Shown here piece by piece: positions 48,237 to 60,663 of a stretch of 64,000 nucleotides of DNA (position 1 is its first letter; each line of letters opens with the position of its first letter). The notes beneath the pieces are model-generated. The model worked only from the letters and a program-made list of their open reading frames with translations. It did not search any database and was not told the DNA's origin. The stretch covers positions 124,001-188,000 of the forward strand of contig LATX02000180.1 of NCBI GenBank assembly GCA_001466705.2, written 5' to 3'. The stretch comes from Moniliophthora roreri (lineage: Eukaryota; Basidiomycota; Agaricomycetes; Agaricales; Marasmiaceae). A program made the position numbers and the translations under genes.

Positions 48237-49307
48237 TGTAGTAAAGAATGACTGAGAGGCGGAAGGATGCCTTGAAGACTGTCTTCCTTCACCACCTCCA
48301 GCTTTTATACGGGTATCGAAGGCACATTTTGTATCTGTGTGTTTCTGGAGCATGAATCAAAAATCGCTCTCAACGGACAAGACTGCGAACGTACGTACAG
48401 ATTTCTGATATTGATGAATCCTGACAATTCGTGTCAGGTCCAAGGTGTCTCAAACGGCATAAATTGACACCACGGAGTAGTTCGCACTGGTATGTGAGTA
48501 TCAGTTATCGATAAAATCGTACGGCAATACTTAGTTGAGTGCCTGACCTCCAACGCCTCTATAGGTTGGCCTGGCTGTGGCGAGACTGCGACATATTTAA
48601 CCAGCCACACAATGAGCCCAGAGGTTATTTGGAATTCCCTACAAAGAGAGATATCAGCGCCTAGTCAACGCGGGAGACGAATTCGCGTAAGTTGTAACAG
48701 AACCACACGGTTCTTGCAGCTAATGTCGGAGGTTCAGCGGATAAGACATAATGAATTCCCACGTATACGGGCATTATCCTTTCTTGCGTGCTGTAAGAGA
48801 TAATGTAAAAGGACTTCCCGAGTATTGATTGTACCTGCATAATTCCCGGACTGAAGACATATAAGGCTCTTCAGTGTGAGAACCTGCGAATGTATTCCTG
48901 AGTGATATCGGAAACCATGCCGCCCCTTTCGGTCTGCATAACAACACATCACTTGCGTAAGTTATAGGATGACATGAGAGCCATCTGTCGTTTGTAAAAG
49001 AAATGATAATCCAGGAGGTAGACCTCGGTGTCATGTCACCACACAACCACGGGCCGCCGGGGGGGGGGGGGGGCGAGCGACTCCATATCGTATGCCTCAA
49101 TCACTGCCACGGACTGCATCGAAAACCTGCAATGATGAAGCCAGTGGTTCACGAGAGTAACTCCTGATAGTGGTCATCCAATGCTCCACAGAGGCTGAAC
49201 GAGACCTACGGTCTGTTGCACGATGCCCCGTGATATTCCTACCATCGAAGACAATTAAACCACTTGCAGATTGCAACTCGGTCTCGCATCCAATCCCTTG
49301 AGAAAAG
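48237..49307. other. Divergent intergenic region with a G15 run
   Basis: 5' side of the copper oxidase (-) and of the GH28 pseudogene (+). Contains a run of 15 G at 49059-49073. Short open frames show no family. Confidence 0.5.
48302..48309 (-). promoter_or_regulatory. TATA box of the copper oxidase gene
   Basis: TATAAAAG on the minus strand, 66 bp upstream of the start codon, a plausible core promoter position for a strongly regulated secreted enzyme. Confidence 0.5.
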
Positions 49308-51552
49308 ATGTTCATCCTTGACAAATGGCTCGTCTGTGCCGTCATTTGGTCAGCGATCCCATCCTTTGCTACCAAGATCGAGGACAGGGATCAAAGGCCT
49401 AGCTCGGCTTTCGAAAGCAACTGCGTCTTAACGCCACTCGGGGATGGATTTGATGATACCGATCAGGTTAGCGTACATTCATTGGAAACCACCAGTATTA
49501 GAACCGAGATTGACAGTTGGCTGTATTAGGTTGAAGCCGCGATAGCGAAATGCGGGCAATCTGGGTTGACGACATTTGAACCTGGCACATACAATATCAC
49601 CAGGTCAGTGCAAACGAAGCCGCACAAGCCGATCCTAAAGAGCAAAAGGAAAATGACATGGGAGCTGCGAGATGCACAGGTAGACCTTCGCGGTGTCTTG
49701 AAGGTCAGCTTTTTCGGTTCGTAAAAGTTGCGCGTCCTGACGTCAGGGACATTTAGTTCAAGCCTGATGTCGAATATTGGCTAAACGCCGAGAACACGTA
49801 CCGCGTGGTATTCATCCAGGTAGGTCTCAATCATGCACGGCATCTTGTAGTTCTGGGCTGCTAGAGTCTAGAAGGAAACGAATGGGTTTGGAGGAAGCTT
49901 GGCGCCCTTCGCTGACAAAGCGCCCACCTTCTCCCACACTTGAACGCTCACCTGGTGACTCTAGAGCCAAGCGTCCTGGTTTGTCGTCACTGGAAATAAC
50001 TTTGTTATTGATGGACACTCAGAAGGTGGATTAGATGGAAATGGACAGGTGCGTTAGTCCTATGGTTGTTAGGTCACCTAATAATCTTTTTGTTCTTGCG
50101 GGTTTGGTGGACATATTTCGCGAACAGAACTAGGCAAAATGGGGATGGACGTCCAATATCTTTTACTATTAACAATGCTACGAACGGGATTGTGCGAGAT
50201 TTCCGTATCGAAGCCCAGCCTTTCTGGTGCAACACGGTTTCGCATTCCAAGAACATCACTTACGATGGAATGCTTTGCAATGCTACGAATCAGGATCCGC
50301 TGTACTTTGGGAAGAAGTACGCTTGTTTATTCCTCGCTTGTGTATGCTTTGCTCACGTCTTGCGGCATCATCCCTAATACCGATGGTAACGCAAAAACTG
50401 CTGAGAATAGAAGTGTCTGAATCCGACGTCCTCTAGGCATCAACACGTACAGAAGCGATGAAACCACGATGCTCAACTGGGATATAACTTGCGGAGATGA
50501 CTGCTTGGCGGTCAAAGGGGTGCGCTCACTTCAAAATTTAGTATATTTATCGTTCATAGAGGACAGAATTCGTCAAATGCCATAGCCCAGAACATTATAT
50601 GCCATGGGGGTAACGGAATTGCCATTGGCTCAGTGGGGTCAATATGCCAACATGGTCAGCAAATCCCGATGAATCATACTATCCTATCTGACATATCCTG
50701 CCAGAGTGACCTTGTCGAGAACGTGCTGCTAGAGAATTTGACAGTAAGCATCGTGTCATTTGCAATCTTGATGTTCCTAAGCACAGCGATATATCGACAG
50801 ATTCAACGGATCGACTCTAAACTACAACGTAAGTACTTGAGAAGTAATTGCTAACGCCGAAGATAATGACTACTTTTCAGCGAATATGGATAGCGGAGTT
50901 AGCGACGCTATTTCGCTTCATGACATGTTATCGAAACTGACACTCAATGACGATAGGTTTATTTTAAAGGTTGGTCTGGTTCTGTCAATGGCGCGCCACC
51001 AACAGGTGGAGGCGGAGGCGGAGGTTCGAGCGTTCCTTAAGATCCGGTCAATCCCTCTCAATCTAGTTAGGTTTCGTGCGCAAAGTAACTGCTCGGAATG
51101 TAGTGTTGGACCGAGTCAATCATCCCGTCCATGTTTATCAGAACAATGAAGGACAACAGTATGCATACTTTCCTCCTCTTGTTCTCAGTTCTAGGCTGAA
51201 ATTCTTATACTAGCGGCGATCTTCCATCACAGCTGATGTTCAGTGACTTGCATTTCGAAAATTGGACTGGGACTACTTTGACGACCGGAAGTGAATTACT
51301 TTTTATCTATGCCAGCAGTCCGAAACTCATTCTATCCACAGTTGTTGATATCGAGTGTAGCCGTGCTGTTGGATGCGCTGACGTTCAGTTCTCTAATTAT
51401 CAAGTTACCAGACCAGCAAACCAGCCGCCTCGATATAGCCAGAACGTATCGGGACTCTCAGGTTTAGATGGTGAGTGGTCCAAAAAAAGAATAAGGCACA
51501 TTCTGAGCATATTCGTCCAACAGTGCCCTGTAATAGAACTGGCCAAGCTTAG
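49308..51552 (+). pseudogene. GH28 pectinase (exo-polygalacturonase-like), broken
   Basis: The exon order of a secreted GH28 enzyme is readable: signal peptide MFILDKWLVCAVIWSAIPSF, LTPLGDGFDDTDQ|VEAAIAKCG, MTWELRDAQVDLRG, SQASWFVVTGNNF, WWTYFANRTRQNGDGRPI, NWDITCGDDCLAVKG with the catalytic Asp pair, NIICHGGNGIAIGS, MDSGVYFKGW, ENWTGTTL and VDIECSRAVGC, ending at TAG 51550-51552. Lesions: the introns 50049-50101 and 50317-50365 end in GG instead of AG (both TTGCGG); one extra G at 50635-50638 shifts frame just after GIAIGS; and one base seems lost at 50881. A GH28 cuts pectic galacturonan; this copy is unlikely to give a full enzyme. Confidence 0.78.
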
Positions 51553-51757
51553 TTAAACAAGTTTAAAAGCCACTACTTTTGTTGCGATGTCATTGCTGTG
51601 TAAACCTTAATGAACAGCTCTCATCCATTTTCGATCTCTTGTTTGATCAAACAAAGAATGATTGATTGACCCTTTCCAGGAGAACGTCTCAGCCGCTCAT
51701 CCATCACCTCCATTTCTCTTCTCTCGTCCATCTAGCAAGCCCTTGCCTTCTGACCTG

Positions 51758-53828
51758 ATGAAGCCGTTCGTCAGGCGGGTGTCTTCAGGAACGGTGAAGC
51801 TGTTTGGGAAACGTGAAAGTGGCTTCCATTTTGTGGATAGGGTTGCATCCCCGGACGACCCAGACCTTGCGACAATCTATAGTGGAGATAGCAATAGGCC
51901 CCCCTTGCAGAGGAACAAATCCGAACGATGGAGAATACAGCCATTGCAAAAGAGACTGAGGAGGGCAGAGAAAGCGCCCGCAAGACCAAAGGGTGTTGGT
52001 CAAAGGATCGAGCTGTGGATGATAAACGATGGTGCAAGGCAGATATTCTTTGGAGTTTGGATATTCCTTCACATTCTGGTGGCAGCTCTCGGCTTCATCA
52101 ATTATCAGTTCAAGGATAATCTACAGAACGCGCGTCGGACGTTTGGATTCACATATGGTGGGTAATAGCAACACCTTGCGAAAGCGTAACTAAAGCGGCC
52201 TCTCTCTTTGTTAGCCATCGCCCGTACGGCGGCTCTCGTGCTTCACGTCAATGTCATTTTCATTCTGCTCCCTGTCTGCCGGAATTTCGTCTCACTGCTA
52301 CGTCGCACACCGCTGAATAACATTATCCCCTTCGACAAGAACGTCACCTTTCACAAGGCCACTGGATGGTCCATAGTGACATGGACAGTCGTTCACATTA
52401 TTGCTCACATGGTCAACTTTTTCCGGCTGGCTATGTCCGATGTAAACGCCAGGACTCCCCAGCAACGAATCGTCGTATTCCTCGAAGCTAATTTCACGAC
52501 AGGACCAGGCATAACTGGATGGACAATGACCATTTGTTTGGGAATGATGACATTCTTTGCAACAGATAAGAGGCGGCGCCAGCGCTTCGAATGGTTCTGG
52601 TACTCCCATCATCTATTCATCCTGTTCTTCATCAGTTGGCAGCTTCATGGTATGTTCTGCATGATCAGGCCTGACCAACCTCCTTTCTGCACAGTCGAGA
52701 GCGCTGGCGTGTTTTGGGTGAGTTCTCAGGTCTTGAGGTGATACTTGGACTCTGACGCGAAGTCACCAGAAATATTGGCTCATTGGAGGCCTCATTTGGG
52801 TCTATGAACGCATCCTTCGAGAAGTTCGATCCCGACATATCACCTACATTTCCAAAGTCATTCAACACCCATCCAATGTAATGGAACTTCAGATCAAGAA
52901 GGAGAAAACGAAGGCTCGTGCGGGACAATACATTTTCCTTTCATGCCCTGAGGTCTCCTATTTCCAATGGCATCCATTTACCCTCACCAGTGCTCCTGAA
53001 GAAGATTACCTCTCCGTTCATATCCGTGTCATTGGTGATTTCACCCGTGCGCTTGCCAAGGCGGTGGGCTGCGATTTTGATGAAGCTGGTAAAGGTTCAC
53101 CAACCGGAGGACTCGTCGGTTGGTCGGGAGACAAAGTAGTCATAAATCGGGTTCTTCCCCGGGTCATGATAGATGGTCCCTTTGGAAGTGCATCTGAGGA
53201 TTTTCTGAATTTTGAGACAGTTCTCTTGGTCGGTGCTGGAATTGGTGTGACGCCCTTTGCTTCGTGAGTCCTTTTTGCCAAATCCTGTTCAGCGCGAAGC
53301 TGACGCATTCGACAGGATCCTCAAGACGATATGGTATCGAATGAATGGTTTCAACTATTCCGGACCCACACGACTGTCAAAGGTTTACTTTATGTGGGTT
53401 ATTCGTGACTATGACATGGCAGAATGGTTCCACTCTCTACTAGCCGCGATCGAGGAGCAGGATACCCAAAATAAGATTGAAATCAACATCTACCTGACGG
53501 CGAAGGTGGAGGAAGACGACATTAATAATATTATGGTGCATGATGTCGGGGCTGAGAAGGATACGATCACTGCGTTGAAAGCACCGACACATTTTGGCAG
53601 GCCAAGCTGGGATAAGGTGTTTGGAAGTATTGTGGAAAAGCATCCTTCGACCGAAGTAGGAGTCTTCTATTGTGGTCCGCGGGCGTTATCACGAGAACTA
53701 CATGCAATGAGCAACAAGTATTCCGATCCCAGTTTCCGGGGAACAAGGTTCTTCTTCAGGAAAGGTAAGCTACATATATAGTGCGGGGCATCAGCTTCAA
53801 CTCATCTCACCTTTCAGAGAACTTCTAA
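51758..53828 (+). CDS. NADPH oxidase (Nox family, probably NoxB-type)
   Basis: Exons 51758-52157, 52215-52717, 52770-53263, 53316-53764 and 53818-53828, 618 aa. Residues 1 to about 90 are a basic, disordered extension; NoxA-type proteins lack one, so NoxB is favoured. Six helices follow with paired haem His residues in TFHKATGWSIVTWTVVHIIA and WYSHHLFILFFISWQLHG. FAD site: HPFTLTSAPEEDYLSVHIR. NADPH site: GAGIGVTPFASIL and VFYCGPRALSREL. The chain ends RKENF, the last exon giving only ENF and the stop, as in other Nox genes. The enzyme makes superoxide at membranes and steers hyphal and fruiting development with a NoxR/Rac partner. An upstream coding exon is possible because the frame is open to about 51662. 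Confidence 0.94.
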
Positions 53829-54109
53829 TTACGATAGGCAGTCAGCACTGGGGAGTAGTGCACTATGTAGTATCAGGTAGTTTCGCCTCTACCGGTCACT
53901 GTGTAATCAATGCGAGTATGGATATAGTCAGCACAGACAAAGACAAAGAGTAAGCAGTATAAAAGTGATGACACGAGGTGCAGTTCAACTTTGTGTACAC
54001 TGCAGAAGTCTGAGGTTATACGTCCCACGAACGTTTGCGATCCTAAGGTTTTGAGTTACGAAAGGATTAGCAGGTTGCTAACGAAGCTTAGCATGCGCAC
54101 ACACCTTAC

Positions 54110-54593
54110 TCAGATAATAAACCGCCTCACTGGCCGCTCAATCCTGAGCACATTGCGCAGCTGCTCCAGCGTCTCGGCCTTGGAACCTTCCTGACCCGGA
54201 ACTTGGGAGTGCGCGACGACCAACAACCAAATCCGCATCTGTACCACATGGCGAGCGCTTTCGACTCGTACGCCATAGTGACACTTGTTAAATGTCTGAT
54301 GCCGAGTTGTTCGCAAGCAGTACACGGCGAGAAATCGGTCGAAGGCGGATCTATTCTCTGGTGGAATGCCCTTTTCGTCCTCATACTTGTATCAATCAGC
54401 TCGAGACCCACACACAAGGATCATCGGGTCCAAAGGGTTTCCTGGAGGCTCTACAACTTCAGAGGTACTAGACACAAGGTAAGTGAAGTGGGTGTGATCA
54501 GAAGGTGGACGGGTAGAGGGGAGCACAAACTTAACGAAAGCCGACTGTAGTGTCGAGCTGCAGATATCGGACTGCTGGCTGAGTGGTAGTCAT
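54110..54593 (-). CDS. Possible small multi-exon gene, unknown
   Basis: Minus-strand pieces look coding: a possible start MTTTQPAVRYLQLDTTVGF at 54593, a middle piece TSEVVEPPGNPLDPMILV, and a C-terminal piece VPGQEGSKAETLEQLRNVLR followed by IERPVRRFII and a stop at 54110. Splice phases between the pieces could not be settled, and no family is recognised, so this is a tentative call. Confidence 0.3.
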
Positions 54594-54721
54594 GGCGTTC
54601 TCTAGTGATGATGGTCAGGGAAAGTGTAAATAAAAGGGACACGCTACGATCAGATGCGTACTAAATGAAACGCATTGAAGTAGCAAGCCGCTGTACGATA
54701 GCCCCTGAACCTTTTGTTTGA

Positions 54722-54733
54722 TGAGTCACGTGA
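54722..54733. promoter_or_regulatory. Overlapping AP-1/Gcn4-like and E-box motif
   Basis: TGAGTCACGTGA joins a TGAGTCA (bZIP) site to a TCACGTGA palindrome. It lies in the gap upstream of the nitrilase gene. Sequence match only; function inferred. Confidence 0.3.
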
Positions 54734-55293
54734 TTTTCGCGTGAACGTCCTTTTGTCCCCGACGAACTGCCCAGCTGCAGGATTCAGGCCTCACCCAATG
54801 TATTCACCACTAAGCTGAGCTTCCGGCTACATGCACGTCGAAGCACTGGGCGCCTTGCACAAGCATGCTCCATGAATTCCAGGAATTGAGCACCGGTATG
54901 AGATACAGAATGAGTTTGCGGAGCAGAACTTGCACGGACATTGGATGAATCGGTATGTTGCTACGCCTTTTTTTTGCCCTGGTATCTCTGACATTTCTGT
55001 TCTGTGACATGAACCCGGCAAACAAAAACACACTAGTCCTATCCTCTGAGTGATTTCCGATGGCCCGCAGCTCATTTCCTGGCGACTCAGTCATGCGCAA
55101 AGCAAGCGGTCTGAAACTGCACAAGATCTGCCCAGAATTATCCATGTTATTTATTTTTCAGTGTTCCCGAGTGAACGAAGCACTTTTTATGTTAGATATC
55201 GATGCCTGCCAATTAGACGTTTTGTCAGTCAGCTGTTCTTATCAGTGGGCGAAGATACTTAGCTCAGATGTACTTCTTTCTTCCAAACACTCG

Positions 55294-56609
55294 ATGAAGT
55301 GCGTCGTCGCCTATATCCACACTCATTTCTGACTAAGTAAATCTCGACAGAGTCGCTGCAGTACAAGCTGAGCCTGCTTGGTTTGACCTCGAAGCTGGCG
55401 TAGATAAAGTAGTATCCATCATCAAGGATGCAGCCGCGAATGGAGCACAGCTCGTGGGGTTTCCTGAAGCTTTTATTCCTGGATATCCGATGCGTATCTG
55501 GACTGAGGCTTTCGATCCCGTCTTCCTCGCGAAATTCCAGAAGGCATCACTCAGTGTCACATCATCTCGGTATCAGCGCATTCTGCAAACTACAAGAGAT
55601 GCAGGCATATGGTACAGGTTTTGCTCACCACGATAGCGTTGACGACAGACTTACACTTTATAGGGTGGTCCTGGGATTCGTTGAGCTTGATGGGAACAGC
55701 ATGTACGCCGCACAAAGCATTATCAGCTCTACAGGCGAGGTCGTCTTGCATCGGAGGAAGATCAAGCCAACAGGTCATGAACGTACGATTTGGGGTGATG
55801 CTCCCGGTACGCAAACTACTTCAGGGTCATTTGCTCATACTAATATATACTTCAGCCGATTCACTGAAGACGGCTGTTCAGGGACCCGATGGTGTTATTA
55901 TCGGAGCTCTCAATTGCTGGTTTGGCTTTTCCGACTGCCTCATCCCTTCTTGATAAATTTTTGATGCCTAGGGAAAATCTCCAGCCTTTACTGCGATTTC
56001 ATCATTACAGTCAAGGGGTACAGATTCATGTCGCAAGCTGGCCATTCAGTGACTCGATTGCCGACGGGGGGATTCCGCAATTCTCTTCCGACTTTCAGGT
56101 CTCAGCAACCAGGTTCGCAGCGATGGAGGGACCTATGTTCGTCATCTCGAGCACTCAGATTCTTCGGCCGGAAAACGCGGCCTTGTGCGGGTATGTGCCA
56201 TCGAGTCCCAGCTACTAGCTCCCACTTCGGTTTAATGTAGCTTGGAACAGGCTTGACGGTACACCGTGGAACCCCGAGAAAGGTGGAGGCTTTGCAGCTA
56301 TATATGGCCCAGACGGAAGGCAATTGACTCCTCCTATTGATCCTGGAGAGGAGAAGATCTTATATGCAGATGTTGATCTTGACCATCTCAGGATGGCAAA
56401 GCTGGTTGTGGATCCTGTTGGACACTAGTACGTCTTTCATGACGTTGACTTGCACGTATCTGCGATTGACTTGGATGACTCATAGCTCTCGTCCAGACCT
56501 CTTGTCCCTGCATGTTGCTACCCCACCAACGAATCCGGCTACGTTAGTGAGGTATACTGGGAAGGATGATTACAGCTTGCTATCAAGAATCCCACAGTTA
56601 CCAGCATAG
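55294..56609 (+). CDS. Nitrilase
   Basis: Exons 55294-55298 (ATGAA), 55351-55611, 55664-55806, 55856-55919, 55972-56190, 56251-56427 and 56486-56609, 330 aa. The first intron splits codon 2, giving MKVAAVQAEPAWFDLE, a standard nitrilase start. The catalytic triad is visible: Glu in LVGFPEAFIPGYP, Lys in HRRKIKPT and Cys in GALNCWENLQPL. It hydrolyses nitriles to acids and ammonia, possibly cyanogenic or indole nitriles. The stop is 58 bp from the stop of the converging membrane-protein gene. Cyanide hydratase is a close relative and cannot be fully excluded. Confidence 0.94.
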
Positions 56610-56667
56610 ACAGTTGTGCATGCAATGTAAATTGTTTTAATTCGTTATCGAGATCACGGTTTTCTGC

Positions 56668-57365
56668 TCATTTTGGATGTTCATACGCAGGCGGACTAAA
56701 CTGCATTGCTAATCGATCGTTCTCCTGGGTCAAATGCTCCACTTGTCTTTGAAGACGCGCCACTTCGCTGTCGTGGCCGCCTTCAGACGAACCAGAGGTG
56801 ATTTCTGAATTTGAAGTCGGGGAGAGATGCGAAGCTGTACTCCGGATCGTCGAACGCCTCTTCTTTTCTGAAAGGTATCCCCCTTCGCCATCGAAAGTTG
56901 GCGACGCGTTGGTGACATGCAAGTAATGCGGTGGGCTTGCATCACTTCGTTCGGTAGACGAATGTAGACCTTCTGGGATGGGAGCGACAGCAGCTCCCAG
57001 GAAGGGTCGAATTTGAGTTGCCTCAGGTGGCACATGTACCGGCTGCCTGCTCGGTAGTTCTGGCCACCGTTAGTTGAAGTGAGACAGAGATCATTGGATG
57101 CCGGCTCACCGGAGTGCATTTCGGGATCAACTAATTCTTTTGGCTTGGCTCGTGCTCTAGACAGTGTTCGGCGTTTTCTCCACCACCAGAACATTATCCC
57201 GAGGAGAGCCAGCCCTCCTACAGCACCAATGACCCCACCTACGATGGCTCCGACATTTGGTCCGCTACCCTGAGTATCGTTGCTCCCTCTGCCTCTTCCC
57301 TTGGTAGCCACTACAGTATCTGCATCTTGGGGGGCCCGGTTGTAGATGCGAGCAATCACGTCCAT
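56668..57365 (-). CDS. Single-pass membrane protein with coiled-coil tail, unknown
   Basis: Exons 57365-57110 and 57059-56668, 215 aa. Residues about 37-60 (VGAIVGGVIGAVGGLALLGI then MFWWW) form one glycine-rich transmembrane helix followed by RKRR, so the C-terminus is cytosolic. The cytosolic part is Ser/Pro-rich and ends with a heptad-like stretch (VARLQRQVEHLTQENDRLAM) predicted to coil. The layout resembles many Agaricomycete proteins with a variable outer part and a short membrane anchor. Upstream coding exons for an outer domain may be missing; none is supported. No function is assigned. Confidence 0.65.
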
Positions 57366-57600
57366 TCTTTGGTGCTGGGATTTGAGTAAGTGGCACAGGG
57401 TAAACGGGGGCTATGAGGATGGATAGCAGCTGACAGGGTTTTATACTATAACTATTCCAACCTGAAAAGGTGATATTGTAGTAGTGCATCAGAATTTCCA
57501 CGTACGCGGGGCGAGTCTGGGAAAAGTCCAGGAAGTTGGCTGCGCAGTAAAGCTGTAAAGGATGCGCAGTTCGCACAGAAAAGGAAAAAGAATAATCTAT

Positions 57601-57682
57601 CGACGCCAGCAGGATTCGAACCTGCGCCCTCAAAGAGGAACAGATTTCTAATCTGTCGCCGTAACCACTTGGCTATAGCGCC
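57601..57682 (-). tRNA. tRNA-Ser(AGA)
   Basis: 82 nt from GGCGCTA on the minus strand, with acceptor GGCGCTA/TGGCGTC, D arm GCC/GGC, anticodon stem ACAGA/TCTGT around loop TTAGAAA, a long variable arm and T arm GCAGG/CCTGC with TTCGAAT. Anticodon AGA (modified to IGA) reads UCU, UCC and UCA. No intron. Close relative of tRNA-Ser(CGA) at 1355-1446. Confidence 0.95.
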
Positions 57683-57808
57683 TTAAGATGTGAAGTGAAC
57701 ATTATGCCTGCCATAGCCCTCACAATGCTTGGGCGATATTGCTATCCCACCGTAGCTCCGTTTTCTCCACTCCCCTCGTGGCCATCTCTATGGTCATCAT
57801 CGCTCATC

Positions 57809-60195
57809 ATGCCAAACTCCCGAGAAAGTATCTTGATGAATGGATTCAGCATAGGAGATGAGCTGGGTATCGTCTATCTCGTCGAAAACGCTCAGCAGTT
57901 TTGGTCTGGTCGGTATCAGGTTTATTTATATTACCTACTGGATCAATTAACGCTCCGCTGGTAGAGCTCGAGGACTTGCTCACAATACCCAAAGACAAGA
58001 TTCCGACTCTGGAACAGCTAGATGGGACATTGAAGAGATATGTTGGCTTTTGTGCCTGTTATCATGGTGTGTATCCAATCCTTGAAGAAAACGATGCACA
58101 GCTGATCTCTCTGCCAGAGCAATATTTGCAGAGTCCTCTGCAACTGGAACATGCGTGCAATACGATTCTTGACTCGGAACTCTTTGCATTCCACTCGGAA
58201 CGTATGTGCGAGATTCTGACAAACGAGGCTCAGTCGGTGTGTACACTTGACCTAGCATAGCTTTTCATGACTGAACATCCGACACAGAACACGAACCCTC
58301 ACTTCCAATTGATCTGCTACCACATCCTCTTACTCTACGGAGCACGCCGCAACGACTTCTTCCGGTCCCATAAGCGATGGCATTCCCTTTTACCTTTTCT
58401 CATGGATCACGTCCTGGTGGAAATAGACTCGGATGTCGAAGACACATATTTTGGAATATCCGGCAGTTCCAATGGCAGTGCGAATGTCCCGGTACCAATT
58501 GAAGCCAAGTTGAGGAGTCTGAGTGTTCGACTACTGTATGAAGTATGTCGAGTGCAGAAGTTCAGCGTTGCAGACCTTCGTAAGCCCTCCTCGCCAGCCG
58601 TTTAGGCACGCTCTAATTCCAGACATATCACTAGGAGTATTCGACGATGGATTCATTGATTACCTGTTTGACCTGGTGGAACAGACTCGCCACATGCAAG
58701 ACGATTCGTTCAACTATTCGGTTATCAAACTTATCGTGCGTTCCTTGCGATTCTGCTCGCTTCATGTCTTTTCACATGCTAATCTAGGTTGCTCTTAACG
58801 AGCAGTTCATGGTGGCATCCCTTGGCAATGGGGCCAGTCAGAATGATGGTGGCATATCTTATAAGGCCGATTCGGACACAGCCTCCAGTAATCGTGTTCT
58901 CCGTGTCCTCATGCGCCGGCTGAACACAAGCAAGACATTTGGAGAAAATATGATCTTTATGCTGAACAGAGCGCGTGCGTGTTTTGACATAATACACCCC
59001 GCGCATACCATTAATTCCCGAGCTTCAGAACGCTCGCCTGAAGACCTGTGCATGCAACTTTTAGTACTCAAGCTCTTATACCTTTTGTTTACAACGAAAG
59101 GCACCTCGGAATATTTCTATACAAACGATTTATGCGTTTTGGTAGACGTTTTCCTTCGTGAAATTGTTGATCTGGACGAGGACAGTGAATCGGTAAGCGA
59201 CTTTAATCATTCACACATCTTAATACTCAGTTTACTCTGCACTCTGCTAGCTTCGGCACACTTATCTTCGCGTTCTCCACCCACTGCTCACCAAGACACA
59301 ATTGCGCGACGTACCATACAAGCGCCCACAAATCCTCTACGCTCTGGAGAGCCTCGGAGGTATCCGAGATGCGAGATCAGGATATAGTGGCGGACGAGAT
59401 GTCAACCCCACCACAAAGAGGTTGGTTGAACGATGTCTCGGCGGCGAATGGTGCGTGCAGTTAAAGCGAGTCAACGCGGCCAATGACGACGACGCTTCTT
59501 CGGAGAGCTCGCAAGCAAGGTCCCATCTAGGGCTCCCTTCCTCCGCGGACTTGGACTCAAAGAAAGCTAAAGGGCTCAAATCTAGCAAGAGCATGGAATT
59601 CCAGAAACACAAAAATGGAGCAGCTCACTCATCTAGTGCAGTTTCTGCACACACTACTACAACGTTTGCACAACAGCAGGCAGCTCCTGTGCGCTCCACG
59701 TATTCACCACAACCTCATTCTCCTCGTTCGCCACCACCGAGATCACCTTTATCACACGTTGCTGTGTCAAGTGCAGCACAGCGAAGACCTAGCAATTCGA
59801 GTGTGTATAGCACCTCGAGTGCATTGAGCTTGCATGGAGTAGCGAATGCCACTGTCACTGGTTCGGTGATCGATGGCATACCTCTCACTTCCAACGATCC
59901 TCTCCATTCTCCAACTTCGCCTTTGGGTCCAGGAATTAAGGTTCCTACACCCCTACGAAAGGGTTCGACTGGCTCAGAGCCAGTGCCCCATCATCATTCC
60001 GCCTCAAACCTCCCTGATACCGTCAACTCCTTAACGAAGGGGCAGGAACCTCCCAAACAACGAAGAAGTGCTCCTGCGCCGCCAGGACCACCCAAAAGAC
60101 GGAAACCACCTGCTATCCCTGTACGTACCGGCGCGAACGGCAGCAATGGAAAAGTGACCATTACTGCTATCAAGTCTAGCGCGAGTGGTGGGTGA
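57809..60195 (+). CDS. LDB17: Ldb17/SPIN90-like endocytic actin regulator
   Basis: Exons 57809-57908, 57965-58236, 58288-58579, 58623-58735, 58788-58974, 59029-59192 and 59251-60195, about 690 aa. LGIVYLVENAQQFW, TLKRYVGFCACYHG and SELFAFHSERMCEILTNEAQ open the armadillo-like fold; EDLCMQLLVLKLLYLLFTTK, YTNDLCVLVDVFLREIVDLD and LRHTYLRVLHPLLT are the SPIN90/Ldb17 leucine-rich domain. The C-terminus is Ser/Pro-rich with SH3-ligand motifs (PRSPPPRSPL, PAPPGPPKRRKPPAIPVR). Ldb17 acts at cortical actin patches in endocytosis; SPIN90 activates Arp2/3 to start linear actin filaments. A 51-nt stretch inside exon 2 (about 58067-58117) has intron-like ends and is in frame, so a 673-aa form is possible. 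Confidence 0.9.
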
Positions 60196-60663
60196 AGTAG
60201 CCCTAACACACTTGCTTATAGCATACCTTGGAGTAGAGATGTTGTTTATACATTACCAACGGATTCGGATTCCTTAACTCGTCTGGATATTGTGCTGATA
60301 CTCTGGCCTCGTTACGAACCATCTACCTGCACTGCAACCCTTTCGTCTTTCGCTTTTCCTCATGCTTCTCAGTCATGATTTCACACTTAATTGCACATTC
60401 ATAGATTGTGTATCATACCATTTGCATTCATTGTATAATCAGTAGTATATGTCAGTGTCACGACCGTGACAACTTGAGCTCACGCTGATAACCTCCTTTC
60501 GCCCTTTCCGTGGTTTTCGCGTGCTCATTATGGCTCGTACTTCACAATGACCTTGAATGTTTACCTTGTCATTGCCTCAGCGCTTCTAATGCCACATCAC
60601 TCCGATAATTGTGTCCCATAAATTCATTATGGGAGCACGACAATAACCCCCAGCCTCTGGATT
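60196..60663. other. Intergenic, nothing recognised
   Basis: 3' flank of LDB17 and 5' flank of the next gene on the same strand. Confidence 0.5.

Noticed and set aside
49059..49073. G15 run as a possible G-quadruplex or regulatory signal
   Set aside because: A plain homopolymer of this length is also a common sequencing or assembly artefact; no further evidence.
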